From: MR-S7 sp000400995
Lineage (GTDB): Bacteria > Pseudomonadota > Gammaproteobacteria > Burkholderiales > Burkholderiaceae_C
Reading direction: 5' to 3'
DNA length: 64,000 bases
Assembly: GCF_045291395.1 (NCBI RefSeq)
Contig: NZ_CP152342.1
Span: 2,108,001-2,172,000, forward strand
The translations under genes and the position numbers were made by a program. Below the pieces are notes generated by a model. It saw only the letters and a list, made by a program, of their open reading frames with translations. It was not told the origin of the DNA and searched no databases. This document shows, one piece after another, positions 56,723 through 64,000 of the stretch. Within the stretch, counting starts at the first letter, position 1, and each line of letters starts with the position of its first letter.

Positions 56723-57193
56723 TCATGCGCGCACGAGCACGACGCCCAGGACCAGCAGCGCACCGCCTGCCAGGCGCTGCCCGCTGATCGGTTGCCGCGC
56801 AAGCCCGAAGCCGCCGAAATGGTCGAGGAGCAGCGAGCCCGCCATCTGCCCGACGACGATCAGGGACAGCACCTGGGCCGCGCCCAGCCGGGGCACCATC
56901 AGGATCGCCACGGCAATGAAGAACGCGCCGAAGAGCCCCCCGCACCACGCGACCCACGACGCAGGCGCCGGCGTCAGGCCCGCCAGGGACAGGCCGGGGC
57001 CGGGCGCTGCCAGCGCGACCGCGGCCATCGCGACGCACCCGACGAGGTAGCTGACGAATCCCGCCCACCAGGGCGAGCCGAGCTGCGTGCGCAGGCTGGC
57101 GTTGAGCACCTGCTGCAGGGCCACGCTCATGCCCGCCAGGACGACGAGCAGCGAAGACAGGAGAGGCGGGATGGCGGGAAGGAAGGTTTTCAT
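56723..57193 (-). CDS. DMT-family membrane protein (DUF606 type)
   Basis: The product is a 156-residue integral membrane protein with about five helices, resembling the DUF606/YdcZ branch of the drug/metabolite transporters (LAGMSVALQQVLNASLRTQLGSPWWAGFVSYLVG). Substrate unknown. It is upstream of the LexA box on the same strand and probably ends its own transcript before imuA. Confidence 0.82.
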   Translation of the reverse strand: MKTFLPAIPPLLSSLLVVLAGMSVALQQVLNASLRTQLGSPWWAGFVSYLVGCVAMAAVALAAPGPGLSLAGLTPAPASWVAWCGGLFGAFFIAVAILMVPRLGAAQVLSLIVVGQMAGSLLLDHFGGFGLARQPISGQRLAGGALLVLGVVLVRA

Positions 57194-57241
57194 GCATTCA
57201 AGCGTAGGGACCGTCCCCGGCCCCGTCTTGAACGCATGTGA

Positions 57242-57937
57242 TCAGGCGCGGAGATAGCGCCCCGGGCTCACGCCGAATGCCTGCCTGAATGCGCGCGTCA
57301 GGTGGCTCTGGTCGGCAAAGCCGGCGCCCGCCGCGGCGTCTGCGATGGCGGCCCCGGCGCGCAAGCCGCTGCGCGCCAGGTTCAGGCGCTGCAGCAGCCT
57401 GTGCACCTGGGGCGCAACGCCGTGCTGCGCACGGAACATCCTCGAATAGTGCTCTCGGCTGATGCCGCGCGCGTTGGCCGCCGCCGCCACGCTCGCCGCC
57501 GGTGCGATCCACAGGCGTTCCGCGCGGTGCTCCCGCACGTCCGCTGGCACCGCATCCGCGCACCGGTGCGCCTGGGCCAGCGCCAGCACGTCTTGCCAAT
57601 CTCCCACCCGGCCCGCGCGCCAGGCGCGCTCCAGGTCCAGGCGCAGGGCATGCCCGGCATGGCACCCGGGCGGAAGGTACAGGTTCACGCAGCGGACGCC
57701 CTGCGCCTCCGCGAAGGAGCGATGGATGGCCCCGGCAGGAATGCAGAGCGCCTGGCCCGCCTCCACGCAATGGAGGACGCCGCCCACGGCGATGCGCCGC
57801 CGTCCCTGCAGCACGAGCACCCACTGGTCTTCTTCATGGAAATGGGGCGGCAGGGCCACCTGCCGTCCGGCCACGGTGCCGATCTCCACCGCGTGCGCCG
57901 CCGCCGGGGCGCGCCAATAGGACCAGGGGCCCGCCAT
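57242..57937 (-). CDS. AraC-family transcriptional regulator
   Basis: The product is 231 residues. The N-terminal cupin-like sensing domain (HAVEIGTVAGRQVALPPHFHEEDQWV, IPAGAIHRSF) is followed by the double HTH of AraC (ARGISREHYSRMFRAQHGVAPQ and GFADQSHLTRAFRQAFGVSPGRYLR). It precedes the DMT-type transporter on the same strand by 48 bases and may control it. Start chosen at 57937. Confidence 0.88.
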   Translation of the reverse strand: MAGPWSYWRAPAAAHAVEIGTVAGRQVALPPHFHEEDQWVLVLQGRRRIAVGGVLHCVEAGQALCIPAGAIHRSFAEAQGVRCVNLYLPPGCHAGHALRLDLERAWRAGRVGDWQDVLALAQAHRCADAVPADVREHRAERLWIAPAASVAAAANARGISREHYSRMFRAQHGVAPQVHRLLQRLNLARSGLRAGAAIADAAAGAGFADQSHLTRAFRQAFGVSPGRYLRA

Positions 57938-57945
57938 GCCGCCGG

Positions 57946-59277
57946 TCAGGCCGCGGCAGGCTTCAGGCGCGCGGTGCAGGCGTCGCGCCAGTCGGCGACG
58001 GCGGCGTCGCCGATGTCGGCGCGCTCGGCCAGCTTCGGCCAGCGGCCGTGGGTGGCGTCGAGGATGACCTGCAGCTGCCACAGCGCCTCGCGCCCCAGCA
58101 GGGCCAGTTCGGCCAGGCTCTGGCTGTCGCCCTGCAGGTGGGGCAGCGCCTCGGCCTGCTGCTCGGGGTGGGAGCCGGCCTCGTAGAGGGTCTTCTGCAG
58201 CGCGTCCAGCCGCCGCGCCACGAAGGCGCAGGCGCGGCCGGAATCGGCGGCCAGCCATTCGGGCGGCAGCGGGGCGCACAGCGATTCCCAGGTGCCGAAG
58301 GCGTCGGACAGCAGCGCGACGATGTGCTCCACCTCGTCCAGGGCCACGTCCACCTGGGCCTGCACGGCCTTGATCTGCAGCACGGGCAGCAGGCAGGCCA
58401 CCAGCGCGGGAGGAAACTTGCGGTGATTCAGCCGCAGGGTGAGCGACAGGCGCTGGGCGGGCGCGTCATCGGCGTATTTCTCGAAGAAGGCCGTCGCCAC
58501 CTCGGACACTAGCAGGATCTGGCCCATGGGCGAGATCTCCTCCCCGCGCATGCCACGCGGATAGCCGCTGCCGTCCATGCACTCGTGGTGCTCGAGCACC
58601 GCTTGCTCGACGGACTTGGGGTAGAGGCCCTGCGAGCGCACCACCACCATGGCGGTGACCGGGTGGGCCGTGAGCTGCTTGCGCCCCACGCCCGTGACCT
58701 TGTGCGTGGGGTCGTGCCAGACCGGGTCCATGTGCAGCACGCCGATGTCGTGCAGCAGCGCCGCCGTCGCCAGCGGCACGCATTCGCGGTCGCTCCAGCC
58801 GCTCTTGATGCCCAGGTACACGGCCATCAGCATCATGCGCACGCTGTGCTCGAACAGGGCCGGGTGCTGCTCGCGCATGACCGTGAGCTTGAAGGCCAGC
58901 GGCGGCGGCAGCAGCAGGCCGCGCAGCGGCACCAGCAGCCGGTCGCGGGCGCCCTCCTCCAGCGTGTGGACCAGCAGGTAGGCCAGGGTGTCGCTCTCGC
59001 ACTGCGCGCTGGCCAGCTGCACGAGCGCGGGCACCGTGACCGCGTTGTCCACCGCGAGGTGGCTGTCGATGCGCCCGCGCAGCTTGTAGCGCACCAGCCG
59101 GTCGTAGAGGCGGCTGTCCACGCGCGCTCCCTTGTCCACCAGCTTGATGCCCTTGTCCGTGTAGATGGCCTCGTTCGTCACCACGTTGCAGCGGTCTGCC
59201 ATGTCGGTGACGGCGCGCAGGTAGTGCGGGTTGTCTTCGGCGCCATCGGGGGCGAGGGTCTGCTCGGGGGCGTTCAT
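57946..59277 (-). CDS. HD-GYP-type c-di-GMP phosphodiesterase
   Basis: The product is 443 residues. The HD motif is LLHDIGVLHMDPV and the GYP region reads HHECMDGSGYPRG, both clear signatures. The N-terminal 110 residues are of no recognised type. HD-GYP enzymes degrade c-di-GMP; metal ligands in HHExxDGxGYP are intact, so activity is expected. With the CHASE-GGDEF-EAL protein and the GGDEF cyclase it makes three c-di-GMP-turnover proteins in the window. Confidence 0.88.
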   Translation of the reverse strand: MNAPEQTLAPDGAEDNPHYLRAVTDMADRCNVVTNEAIYTDKGIKLVDKGARVDSRLYDRLVRYKLRGRIDSHLAVDNAVTVPALVQLASAQCESDTLAYLLVHTLEEGARDRLLVPLRGLLLPPPLAFKLTVMREQHPALFEHSVRMMLMAVYLGIKSGWSDRECVPLATAALLHDIGVLHMDPVWHDPTHKVTGVGRKQLTAHPVTAMVVVRSQGLYPKSVEQAVLEHHECMDGSGYPRGMRGEEISPMGQILLVSEVATAFFEKYADDAPAQRLSLTLRLNHRKFPPALVACLLPVLQIKAVQAQVDVALDEVEHIVALLSDAFGTWESLCAPLPPEWLAADSGRACAFVARRLDALQKTLYEAGSHPEQQAEALPHLQGDSQSLAELALLGREALWQLQVILDATHGRWPKLAERADIGDAAVADWRDACTARLKPAAA

Positions 59278-59330
59278 GCAGGGGGAAATGTCAGCGGATG
59301 TTGCCGCCGACTATAACGGCGGCGCCCATG

Positions 59331-59357
59331 AAAAAGCCGGGCATGCGCCCGGCTTCC
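59331..59357 (-). terminator. Terminator of the scoAB operon
   Basis: The hairpin GCCGGGC, ATGC, GCCCGGC is followed on the minus strand by a T-run (AAAAA at 59331-59335 on plus). It sits 30 bases after the scoB stop. Confidence 0.85.
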
Positions 59358-59387
59358 CGGCTCGGGCCCGCAGGGCCCGCAACCCTC

Positions 59388-60026
59388 TCAGCGCAGCAGC
59401 GTCACGCCGGTCTTGGACTGCACCTCGTCGAAGCCCACGTCCGGCGCCAGTTCCACCACCTTCAGGCCCTGGGGGGTGACGTCGAACACGCCCAGGTCGG
59501 TGATGATGCGGTCCACCACGCCCACGCCGGTCAGCGGCAGCGTGCACTGGGGCAGAATCTTCAGGTCGGTCGTGCCGTCCTTCTTGCGGGCCACGTGCTC
59601 CATGAGCACGATCACGCGGCCCACGCCGGCCACAAGGTCCATGGCGCCGCCCATGCCCTTGACCATCTTGCCGGGGATCATCCAGTTGGCCAGGTCTCCG
59701 CGCTCGCTGACCTGCATGGCCCCCAGGATGGACAGGTTGATCTTGCCGCCGCGGATCATGGCGAACGACTGGTCGGAGCCGAAGATGGACGAGCCGGGGA
59801 TGGTCGTCACCGTCTGCTTGCCGGCGTTGATGAGGTCGGCGTCCACCTGGTCCTCGGTGGGGAACGCGCCGATGCCCAGCATGCCGTTCTCGGACTGCAG
59901 CCACACTTCCTTGTCGCCCGTGTGGTTGGCCACCAGCGTGGGAATGCCGATGCCGAGGTTCACGTAGAAGCCGTCCTGCAGCTCTTGCGCCGCGCGTGCG
60001 GCCATCTGGTCTTGGGTCCAAGGCAT
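59388..60026 (-). CDS. scoB: 3-oxoacid CoA-transferase subunit B
   Basis: The product is 212 residues, normal for ScoB. Landmarks are YVNLGIGIPTLVANH near the start and QSENGMLGIG with the catalytic glutamate. It forms the succinyl-CoA:acetoacetate CoA-transferase with ScoA and activates acetoacetate derived from ketone bodies or PHB. It is three bases after scoA and ends before a terminator. Confidence 0.94.
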   Translation of the reverse strand: MPWTQDQMAARAAQELQDGFYVNLGIGIPTLVANHTGDKEVWLQSENGMLGIGAFPTEDQVDADLINAGKQTVTTIPGSSIFGSDQSFAMIRGGKINLSILGAMQVSERGDLANWMIPGKMVKGMGGAMDLVAGVGRVIVLMEHVARKKDGTTDLKILPQCTLPLTGVGVVDRIITDLGVFDVTPQGLKVVELAPDVGFDEVQSKTGVTLLR

Positions 60027-60029
60027 GGT

Positions 60030-60737
60030 TCAGGCTCCTGCTTTTTCGGTGATCGTGCGCTTCTCGATGCGCTTCTCGGGCGTAGGGTTGTGCACGATGC
60101 GGTGCACGTAGATGCCCGGCAGGTGGATCTCGTCGGGCTGGAGCTGGCCCAGCTCCACGACCTCCTCCACTTCCACGATGCAGACCTTGCCGCAGGTGGC
60201 GGCGGCGGGGTTGAAGTTGCGCGCCGTCAGGCGGAACTGCAGGTTGCCGGAGGTGTCGGCGCGCCAGGCCTTGACCAGCGACACGTCGGCCACGATGGAG
60301 CGCTCCATCACGTAGGTCTGGCCGTCGAACTCGCGCAGCTCCTTGCCTTCGGCCACCTGCGTGCCCACGCCGGTCTTGGTGAAGAAGGCGGGGATGCCGG
60401 CGCCGCCCGCGCGCATCTTCTCGGCCAGGGTGCCCTGGGGCGTGAACTCCAGCTCCAGCTCGCCTGCGAGGTACTGGCGCTCGAACTCCTTGTTCTCGCC
60501 CACGTAGCTGGCGATCATCTTCTTGATCTGGCGCGTCTCCAGCAGCTTTCCCAGGCCGAAGCCGTCGACGCCCGCGTTGTTCGACGCGATGGTCAGGTCC
60601 TTGACGCCGCTGTCGCGCAGCGCCTCGATCAAGGCCTCGGGGATGCCGCACAGGCCGAAGCCGCCGACGGCCATGAGCTGGCCGTCGGCGACCACGCCCT
60701 TGAGCGCCTCGGCCGCGGAGGGATAGAGCTTTTTCAC
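60030..60737 (-). CDS. scoA: 3-oxoacid CoA-transferase subunit A
   Basis: The product is 235 residues with the family CoA-binding pattern GGFGLCGIPEALI near the start, FTPQGTLAEKMRAGGAGIPAFFT in the middle and the NFNPAAATCGKVCIVEVEEVV segment. It is the partner of scoB, cotranscribed, and lies behind a divergent PAS-LuxR regulator. Together with PhaZ in this window it fits PHB breakdown. Confidence 0.94.
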   Translation of the reverse strand: MKKLYPSAAEALKGVVADGQLMAVGGFGLCGIPEALIEALRDSGVKDLTIASNNAGVDGFGLGKLLETRQIKKMIASYVGENKEFERQYLAGELELEFTPQGTLAEKMRAGGAGIPAFFTKTGVGTQVAEGKELREFDGQTYVMERSIVADVSLVKAWRADTSGNLQFRLTARNFNPAAATCGKVCIVEVEEVVELGQLQPDEIHLPGIYVHRIVHNPTPEKRIEKRTITEKAGA

Positions 60738-60820
60738 TGCGTGTCTCCTGGTTTGGGGGTATTGAATGCGCTACGATACTACGTACCCCTTTAAGTAGTT
60801 TTCCCTAAATAGTTGTACCC
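60738..60820. promoter_or_regulatory. scoA / PAS-LuxR divergent promoter with inverted repeat
   Basis: There are 83 bases between divergent starts. An inverted repeat ACTAC-N12-GTAGT (60778-60799) lies near the middle and is followed by AT-rich TTCCCTAAATAGTTG. It is a plausible operator for the adjacent LuxR-type regulator. Confidence 0.45.
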
Positions 60821-61366
60821 ATGGACGTTGCCGACTACCGCCTGGCCTTCGAGATGGCTCCCGTGGGACTGGTGATCTCGCGCAACCGCACCATGGTGGA
60901 CTGCAACCGCCACGTGTGCGAGATGTTCGGCGCCTCGCGCGAGCTGCTCATCGGCCAGTCCTTCCGCATCCTCTACCCCACGGCCGACGAGTACGAGCGC
61001 CTGGGCAAGCGCATGGAGCCCATCCTGAACGCCAAGGGCCACTACGCCGACAACCGCATCATGAAGCGGGCGAGCGGCGAGATCTTCTGGTGCCACGTGT
61101 CGGGCCGCGCGCTCAACCGCGAAGACCCGCACTCCTCGGGCATCTGGAGCTTCGAGGACCTGAGTGCCCAGCGTCCCGTGCGCGCCGAGCTCACCGCGCG
61201 CGAGCGCGAGGTGGCCGCGCGCCTGCTGGACGGCATGACCTCCAAGGAAATCGGCCGCGCGCTGGACATCAGCCACCGCACGGTGGAGATCTACCGCGCG
61301 CGCCTGATGCGCAAGTACAGCGCCTCCACGGCGGCCGACCTGGTGCAAAAACTCATGGCCGGTTGA
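60821..61366 (+). CDS. PAS-LuxR transcriptional regulator
   Basis: The product is 181 residues. An N-terminal PAS domain (about 8-118; LVISRNRTMVDCNRHVCEMFG) is followed by a LuxR HTH (about 120-178; LTAREREVAARLLDGMTSKEIGRALDISHRTVEIYRARLM). There is no receiver domain, so a small ligand rather than phosphorylation is the likely signal. It is divergent from scoAB and is the likely regulator of ketone-body use. Confidence 0.88.
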   Translation: MDVADYRLAFEMAPVGLVISRNRTMVDCNRHVCEMFGASRELLIGQSFRILYPTADEYERLGKRMEPILNAKGHYADNRIMKRASGEIFWCHVSGRALNREDPHSSGIWSFEDLSAQRPVRAELTAREREVAARLLDGMTSKEIGRALDISHRTVEIYRARLMRKYSASTAADLVQKLMAG

Positions 61367-61458
61367 AAAACGATAGCTGCTTGCGCTTGCCAGGCAAGCG
61401 TTTCATGGCAAAAACACCTTCAAACCTTTGTACAGCAAGCGCAAGCAGCTATCGTTTT
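61367..61458. repeat. Head-to-head pair of dispersed repeats forming a 24-base perfect inverted repeat
   Basis: The left arm (61367-61390) and right arm (61435-61458) are perfect reverse complements over 24 bases, each carrying the AGCTGCTTGCGCTTGC core. A further palindrome (GCGCTTG, CCAGG, CAAGCG) lies inside the left copy. The pair lies between the convergent PAS-LuxR and NDH-2-like genes and immediately touches both stop codons. It could act as a two-way terminator. Confidence 0.9.
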
Positions 61459-62738
61459 CAGTGCAGCTTGAGCCGCCCCGAGACGCGCTGCTGCAGCAGC
61501 CGCGCCAGCGCCAGCACCGCCGTCTTGCCCAGCCCAAGGATGGCGCGGTGGTGGTTCAGGTGCAGCGAGATGTACATCCACTTGGCGATCAGCCCCTCGA
61601 CGAAGAAGTTGCGCCCGGCCAGGCCCCCCATCAGGTTGCCCACGCCCTTGTTCTCGCCCAGCGAGACGAGCGAGCCGAAGTCGCGGTACCGGAACGGCTC
61701 GGCCACCTCGCGCTCGTTCAGCAGCGCGACCAGCACGCGCGCCAGGTAGTCCGCCTGCTGGTGCGCGGCCTGCGCGCGCGCCGGCACCGTGCGGCCGTCC
61801 ACCCACGGGCAGGCGGCGCAGTCGCCCAGCGCCAGCACGCCGGGGGAAGAGGTGTGCAGCCGCTCGTCCACCACGAACTGGTTGAGGCGGTTGACCTCCA
61901 GCCCCAGCGTGGCGTTCATGTCGGCCGCCTTGATGCCGGCGGCCCAGACCACCATGTCGGCCTGGATCTCGCCCGCGGAGGTGACCAGCACGCCCGGGCG
62001 CAGCTCTAGCACGCGCGTGGCCGTCATCACCCGCATCTGCTTGCGGCGCAGCGCCACGGCGGCCTGGCTGGAGATGCGCTCGGGCAGGCCGCCCAGGATG
62101 CGCTCGCCCGCCTCCACCAGCGTCACGTCCAGGCGGAAGCGCTGGCTGCTGCCCAGGCTCTCCAGCAGCTCGGCATGGGCTTCGAGCAGCTCGGCCGACA
62201 GTTCCACCCCCGTGGCGCCCGCGCCCACGATGGCGATGGACAAGGCGCGCGCCTCGGAGAAGGAGGCCCGTGCGCAGGCGCTCAGCCAGTCGGCGTGGAA
62301 GCGCTGCGCGTCGCGCACGTTCTCCAGCAGGTAGGCGTGCTCGATGCCCGGCGTGCCGAAGGCGTTGGAGCCGCTGCCCAGCGCCAGCACCAGGCGCGTG
62401 TAGCTCAGCGTGCGCGCGGGCACCACCTCCTCGCCGCGCGCGTTGTGCAGGGCCGCCAGGGCGAGCGTCCTGCGCCCGGCATCCAGCCCCGCCAGCTCGC
62501 CCATGGCGAAGCTGAAGTGGTTGCGCCGCGCCAGCACCGTGTACGACAGGCCCTCCTGATGCACATCAAGCGTGCCGGCCGCCACTTCGTGCAAGGTCGG
62601 CTTCCAGATATGGAACGCGAACCGGTCCACCAGCAGCACGCGCTCGCGCCCCTGGCGCGGCCCGAGCTGGCGCCCCAGCCGCGCCGCCAGTTCCAGCCCG
62701 CCCGCGCCGCCGCCCACGATCACGATGTCGAAATGCAT
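61458..62738 (-). CDS. NDH-2-like NAD(P)/FAD-dependent oxidoreductase
   Basis: The product is 426 residues of the type II NADH dehydrogenase family. It has an N-terminal FAD fold (FDIVIVGGGAGGLELAARLG), the second dinucleotide fold for NAD(P)H (IAIVGAGATGVELSAEL) and the FAD-closing segment GVLALGDCAACPW. The C-terminal amphipathic membrane-anchoring tail is present. It probably oxidises NADH and reduces quinone without proton pumping. It is divergent from the catalase gene. The start was set at ATG 62738 next to the FAD motif. Confidence 0.88.
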   Translation of the reverse strand: MHFDIVIVGGGAGGLELAARLGRQLGPRQGRERVLLVDRFAFHIWKPTLHEVAAGTLDVHQEGLSYTVLARRNHFSFAMGELAGLDAGRRTLALAALHNARGEEVVPARTLSYTRLVLALGSGSNAFGTPGIEHAYLLENVRDAQRFHADWLSACARASFSEARALSIAIVGAGATGVELSAELLEAHAELLESLGSSQRFRLDVTLVEAGERILGGLPERISSQAAVALRRKQMRVMTATRVLELRPGVLVTSAGEIQADMVVWAAGIKAADMNATLGLEVNRLNQFVVDERLHTSSPGVLALGDCAACPWVDGRTVPARAQAAHQQADYLARVLVALLNEREVAEPFRYRDFGSLVSLGENKGVGNLMGGLAGRNFFVEGLIAKWMYISLHLNHHRAILGLGKTAVLALARLLQQRVSGRLKLH

Positions 62739-62856
62739 GCGCCCATCCTTTCCTTGCATGCAGTGTAGAAGGCAGCGGCTATGGCGGCGTTGCAGAAATT
62801 CAATGGCTTTTGTCTTGCCCTCAACATAGTAAATGGCAATAATTTTCTAAAAATAA

Positions 62857-62871
62857 ATAGTTGTTATCTAT
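62857..62871 (+). promoter_or_regulatory. OxyR-like binding site upstream of catalase
   Basis: ATAGTTGTTATCTAT matches the OxyR motif ATAGnTnnnAnCTAT at every defined position. The surrounding region is strikingly AT-rich compared with the window. A second dyad at the canonical 22-base spacing is not evident. It lies 29 bases before the catalase start. Confidence 0.75.
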
Positions 62872-62900
62872 TTATCGCCACTGAAAGAAGGAGTACGACC

Positions 62901-64000
62901 ATGACCCACCGCCTCACCACCGCAGCCGGCGCCCCCGTCGCCAACAACCAGGACTCGCTCACCGCCGGCCCGCGCGGCCCCATGCTGCTGCAGGACCTGT
63001 GGCACCTGGAGAAGCTCGCCCACTTCCACCGCGAGGTGATCCCCGAGCGCCGCATGCACGCCAAGGGCTCGGGCGCCTACGGCACCTTCACCGTCACCGG
63101 CGACATCACGCGCTACACCCGCGCCAAGGTGTTCTCCGATGTCGGCAAGCAGACCGATCTGTTCGTGCGCTTTTCCACGGTAGCGGGCGAGCGCGGCGCG
63201 GCCGATGCCGAGCGCGACATCCGCGGCTTCGCCGTGAAGATGTACACCGAGGAAGGCAACTGGGACCTCGTGGGCAACAACACGCCCGTGTTCTTCTTCC
63301 GCGACCCGCTCAAGTTCCCCGACCTGAACAAGGCCGTCAAGCGCGACCCCTACACCAACCTGCGCAGCCCCGAGAGCAACTGGGACTTCTGGACCGGCCT
63401 GCCCGAGGCGCTGCACCAGGTCACCATCGTGATGAGCGACCGCGGCATCCCGCGCGGCTACCGCCACATGCACGGCTTCGGCTCGCACACCTACAGCCTC
63501 ATCAACCAGGCCGGCGAGCGCCACTACGTGAAGTTCCACTGGGTCTGTCAGCAGGGCATCGAGAACCTCTCCGACGCCGATGCCGCCCAAGTGGTCGCAG
63601 GCGACCGCGAAAGCAGCCAGCGCGACCTGCTCGAAGCCATCGACCGCGGCGACTTCCCCAAGTGGAAGCTGTGCGTGCAGATCATGACCGAGGAGCAGGC
63701 GCAGACCTACCGCTTCCACCCATTCGACCTGACCAAGGTGTGGAGCAAGAAGGACTACCCGCTCATCGAAGTCGGCGTGATGGAGCTCAACCGCAACCCC
63801 GACAACTACTACGCCGAGGTCGAGCAGGCCTCGTTCGCGCCGAGCAACCTGGTGCCCGGCATCGGCCCCTCGCCCGACCGCATGCTGCAGTCGCGCCTGT
63901 TCTCGTACTCCGACGCCGCGCGCTACCGCCTGGGCGTGAACCACCACCAGATCCCGGTGAACGCGCCGCGCTGCCCCGTGGCCCACTACCACCGCGACGG
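62901..64000 (+). CDS. katA: Monofunctional haem catalase, N-terminal part
   Basis: The window ends after about 366 residues of a typical clade 3 catalase of about 480-500. The haem-site region is present: VIPERRMHAKGSGAYGTF holds the catalytic histidine, FSTVAGERGAADAERDIRGFAVK follows, and the asparagine is in NNTPVFFFRDP. The proximal haem segment RLFSYSDAARYRLG is also visible. It removes hydrogen peroxide. The ribosome-binding site AAGGAG precedes the start, and an OxyR-like site lies upstream. Confidence 0.94.
   Translation, partial: MTHRLTTAAGAPVANNQDSLTAGPRGPMLLQDLWHLEKLAHFHREVIPERRMHAKGSGAYGTFTVTGDITRYTRAKVFSDVGKQTDLFVRFSTVAGERGAADAERDIRGFAVKMYTEEGNWDLVGNNTPVFFFRDPLKFPDLNKAVKRDPYTNLRSPESNWDFWTGLPEALHQVTIVMSDRGIPRGYRHMHGFGSHTYSLINQAGERHYVKFHWVCQQGIENLSDADAAQVVAGDRESSQRDLLEAIDRGDFPKWKLCVQIMTEEQAQTYRFHPFDLTKVWSKKDYPLIEVGVMELNRNPDNYYAEVEQASFAPSNLVPGIGPSPDRMLQSRLFSYSDAARYRLGVNHHQIPVNAPRCPVAHYHRD

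Noticed and set aside
62826..62840. A second OxyR dyad upstream of the catalase gene
   Set aside because: ATAG is present but the partner reads CAAT and the spacing to the good dyad is 31 rather than 22 bases.

Overview
This window is high-GC chromosomal DNA from a betaproteobacterium, most likely a member of the Comamonadaceae (Acidovorax, Alicycliphilus, Comamonas or Delftia relatives). That placement is an inference. It rests on the gene set (dapC-dapD-pilU-dapE-prmC order, stand-alone rnfB, PhaZ, Bug-type binding protein, imuA-imuB-dnaE2) and on a dispersed roughly 50-bp palindromic repeat (core GATAGCTGCTTGCGCTTG-n-CAAGCGCTGGAGGCC) that I associate with this family. I count about 14 copies of the repeat here. 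Most genes look like ordinary core genome. The likely acquired exception is 8.7-12.5 kb, which has visibly more relaxed codon use.

Layout. 1-8506 (minus strand): a cobalamin locus. A cobalamin riboswitch precedes a TonB-dependent receptor, a Tat-exported binding protein, a BtuC-like permease, a BtuD-like ATPase, an LLM-class flavin oxidoreductase, a CbiX-like/[2Fe-2S] ferredoxin protein, CobW and the start of CobN. 8703-12478: thioredoxin reductase, Bug-type binding protein, a glutaredoxin-DinB fusion and a divergent LysR regulator. 12570-21157: dusA, a CHASE-PAS-GGDEF-EAL protein, a RelA/SpoT-domain enzyme, PHB depolymerase, RnfB and a chemoreceptor with a C-terminal Cache-like domain. 21325-26676: lysine biosynthesis (dapC, dapD, dapE) with pilU and prmC. 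26755-31014: an ABC-F ATPase, a tiny ORF, yggL, and the N-degron transferases aat and bpt. 31083-36138: DoxX, pirin, LysR, an FAD amine-oxidase-like protein, gluQ and trmB. 36173-42613: a diguanylate cyclase, alaS, a ROK-like ASKHA protein, tRNA-Gly(CCC), an RluA-family pseudouridine synthase and a small protein.

42793-51353: an AsmA-family protein, then a NarX/NarL-type two-component system divergent from a four-gene secreted-protein operon. That operon encodes a 204-residue QN-rich repeat protein with 39-41-residue repeats, a small exported protein, a CsgG/HfaB-like lipoprotein with a DUF4384-like domain and a Sel1-type protein. I read it as a candidate functional-amyloid or surface-fibre system, and it is the best candidate here for an undescribed system. 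51421-56700: the SOS mutasome imuA-imuB-dnaE2 behind a LexA box. 56723-64000: a DMT-type permease, an AraC regulator, an HD-GYP-type protein, scoAB with a divergent PAS-LuxR regulator, an NDH-2-like oxidoreductase and a catalase behind an OxyR-like site.

Two features run across the window. First, the palindromic repeat lies just after stop codons and also inside four conserved genes (dapE, prmC, gluQ, dnaE2), where it is translated as an extra peptide. In dapE and gluQ it is read in the same frame and gives nearly the same peptide. Second, five conserved genes (the LLM oxidoreductase, the CHASE-GGDEF-EAL protein, dapE, prmC three times, alaS) carry frameshifts. All but one fit the loss of one base in a homopolymer, and the alaS one fits a CG dinucleotide contraction. 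I therefore treat them as probable sequencing errors rather than real pseudogenes.
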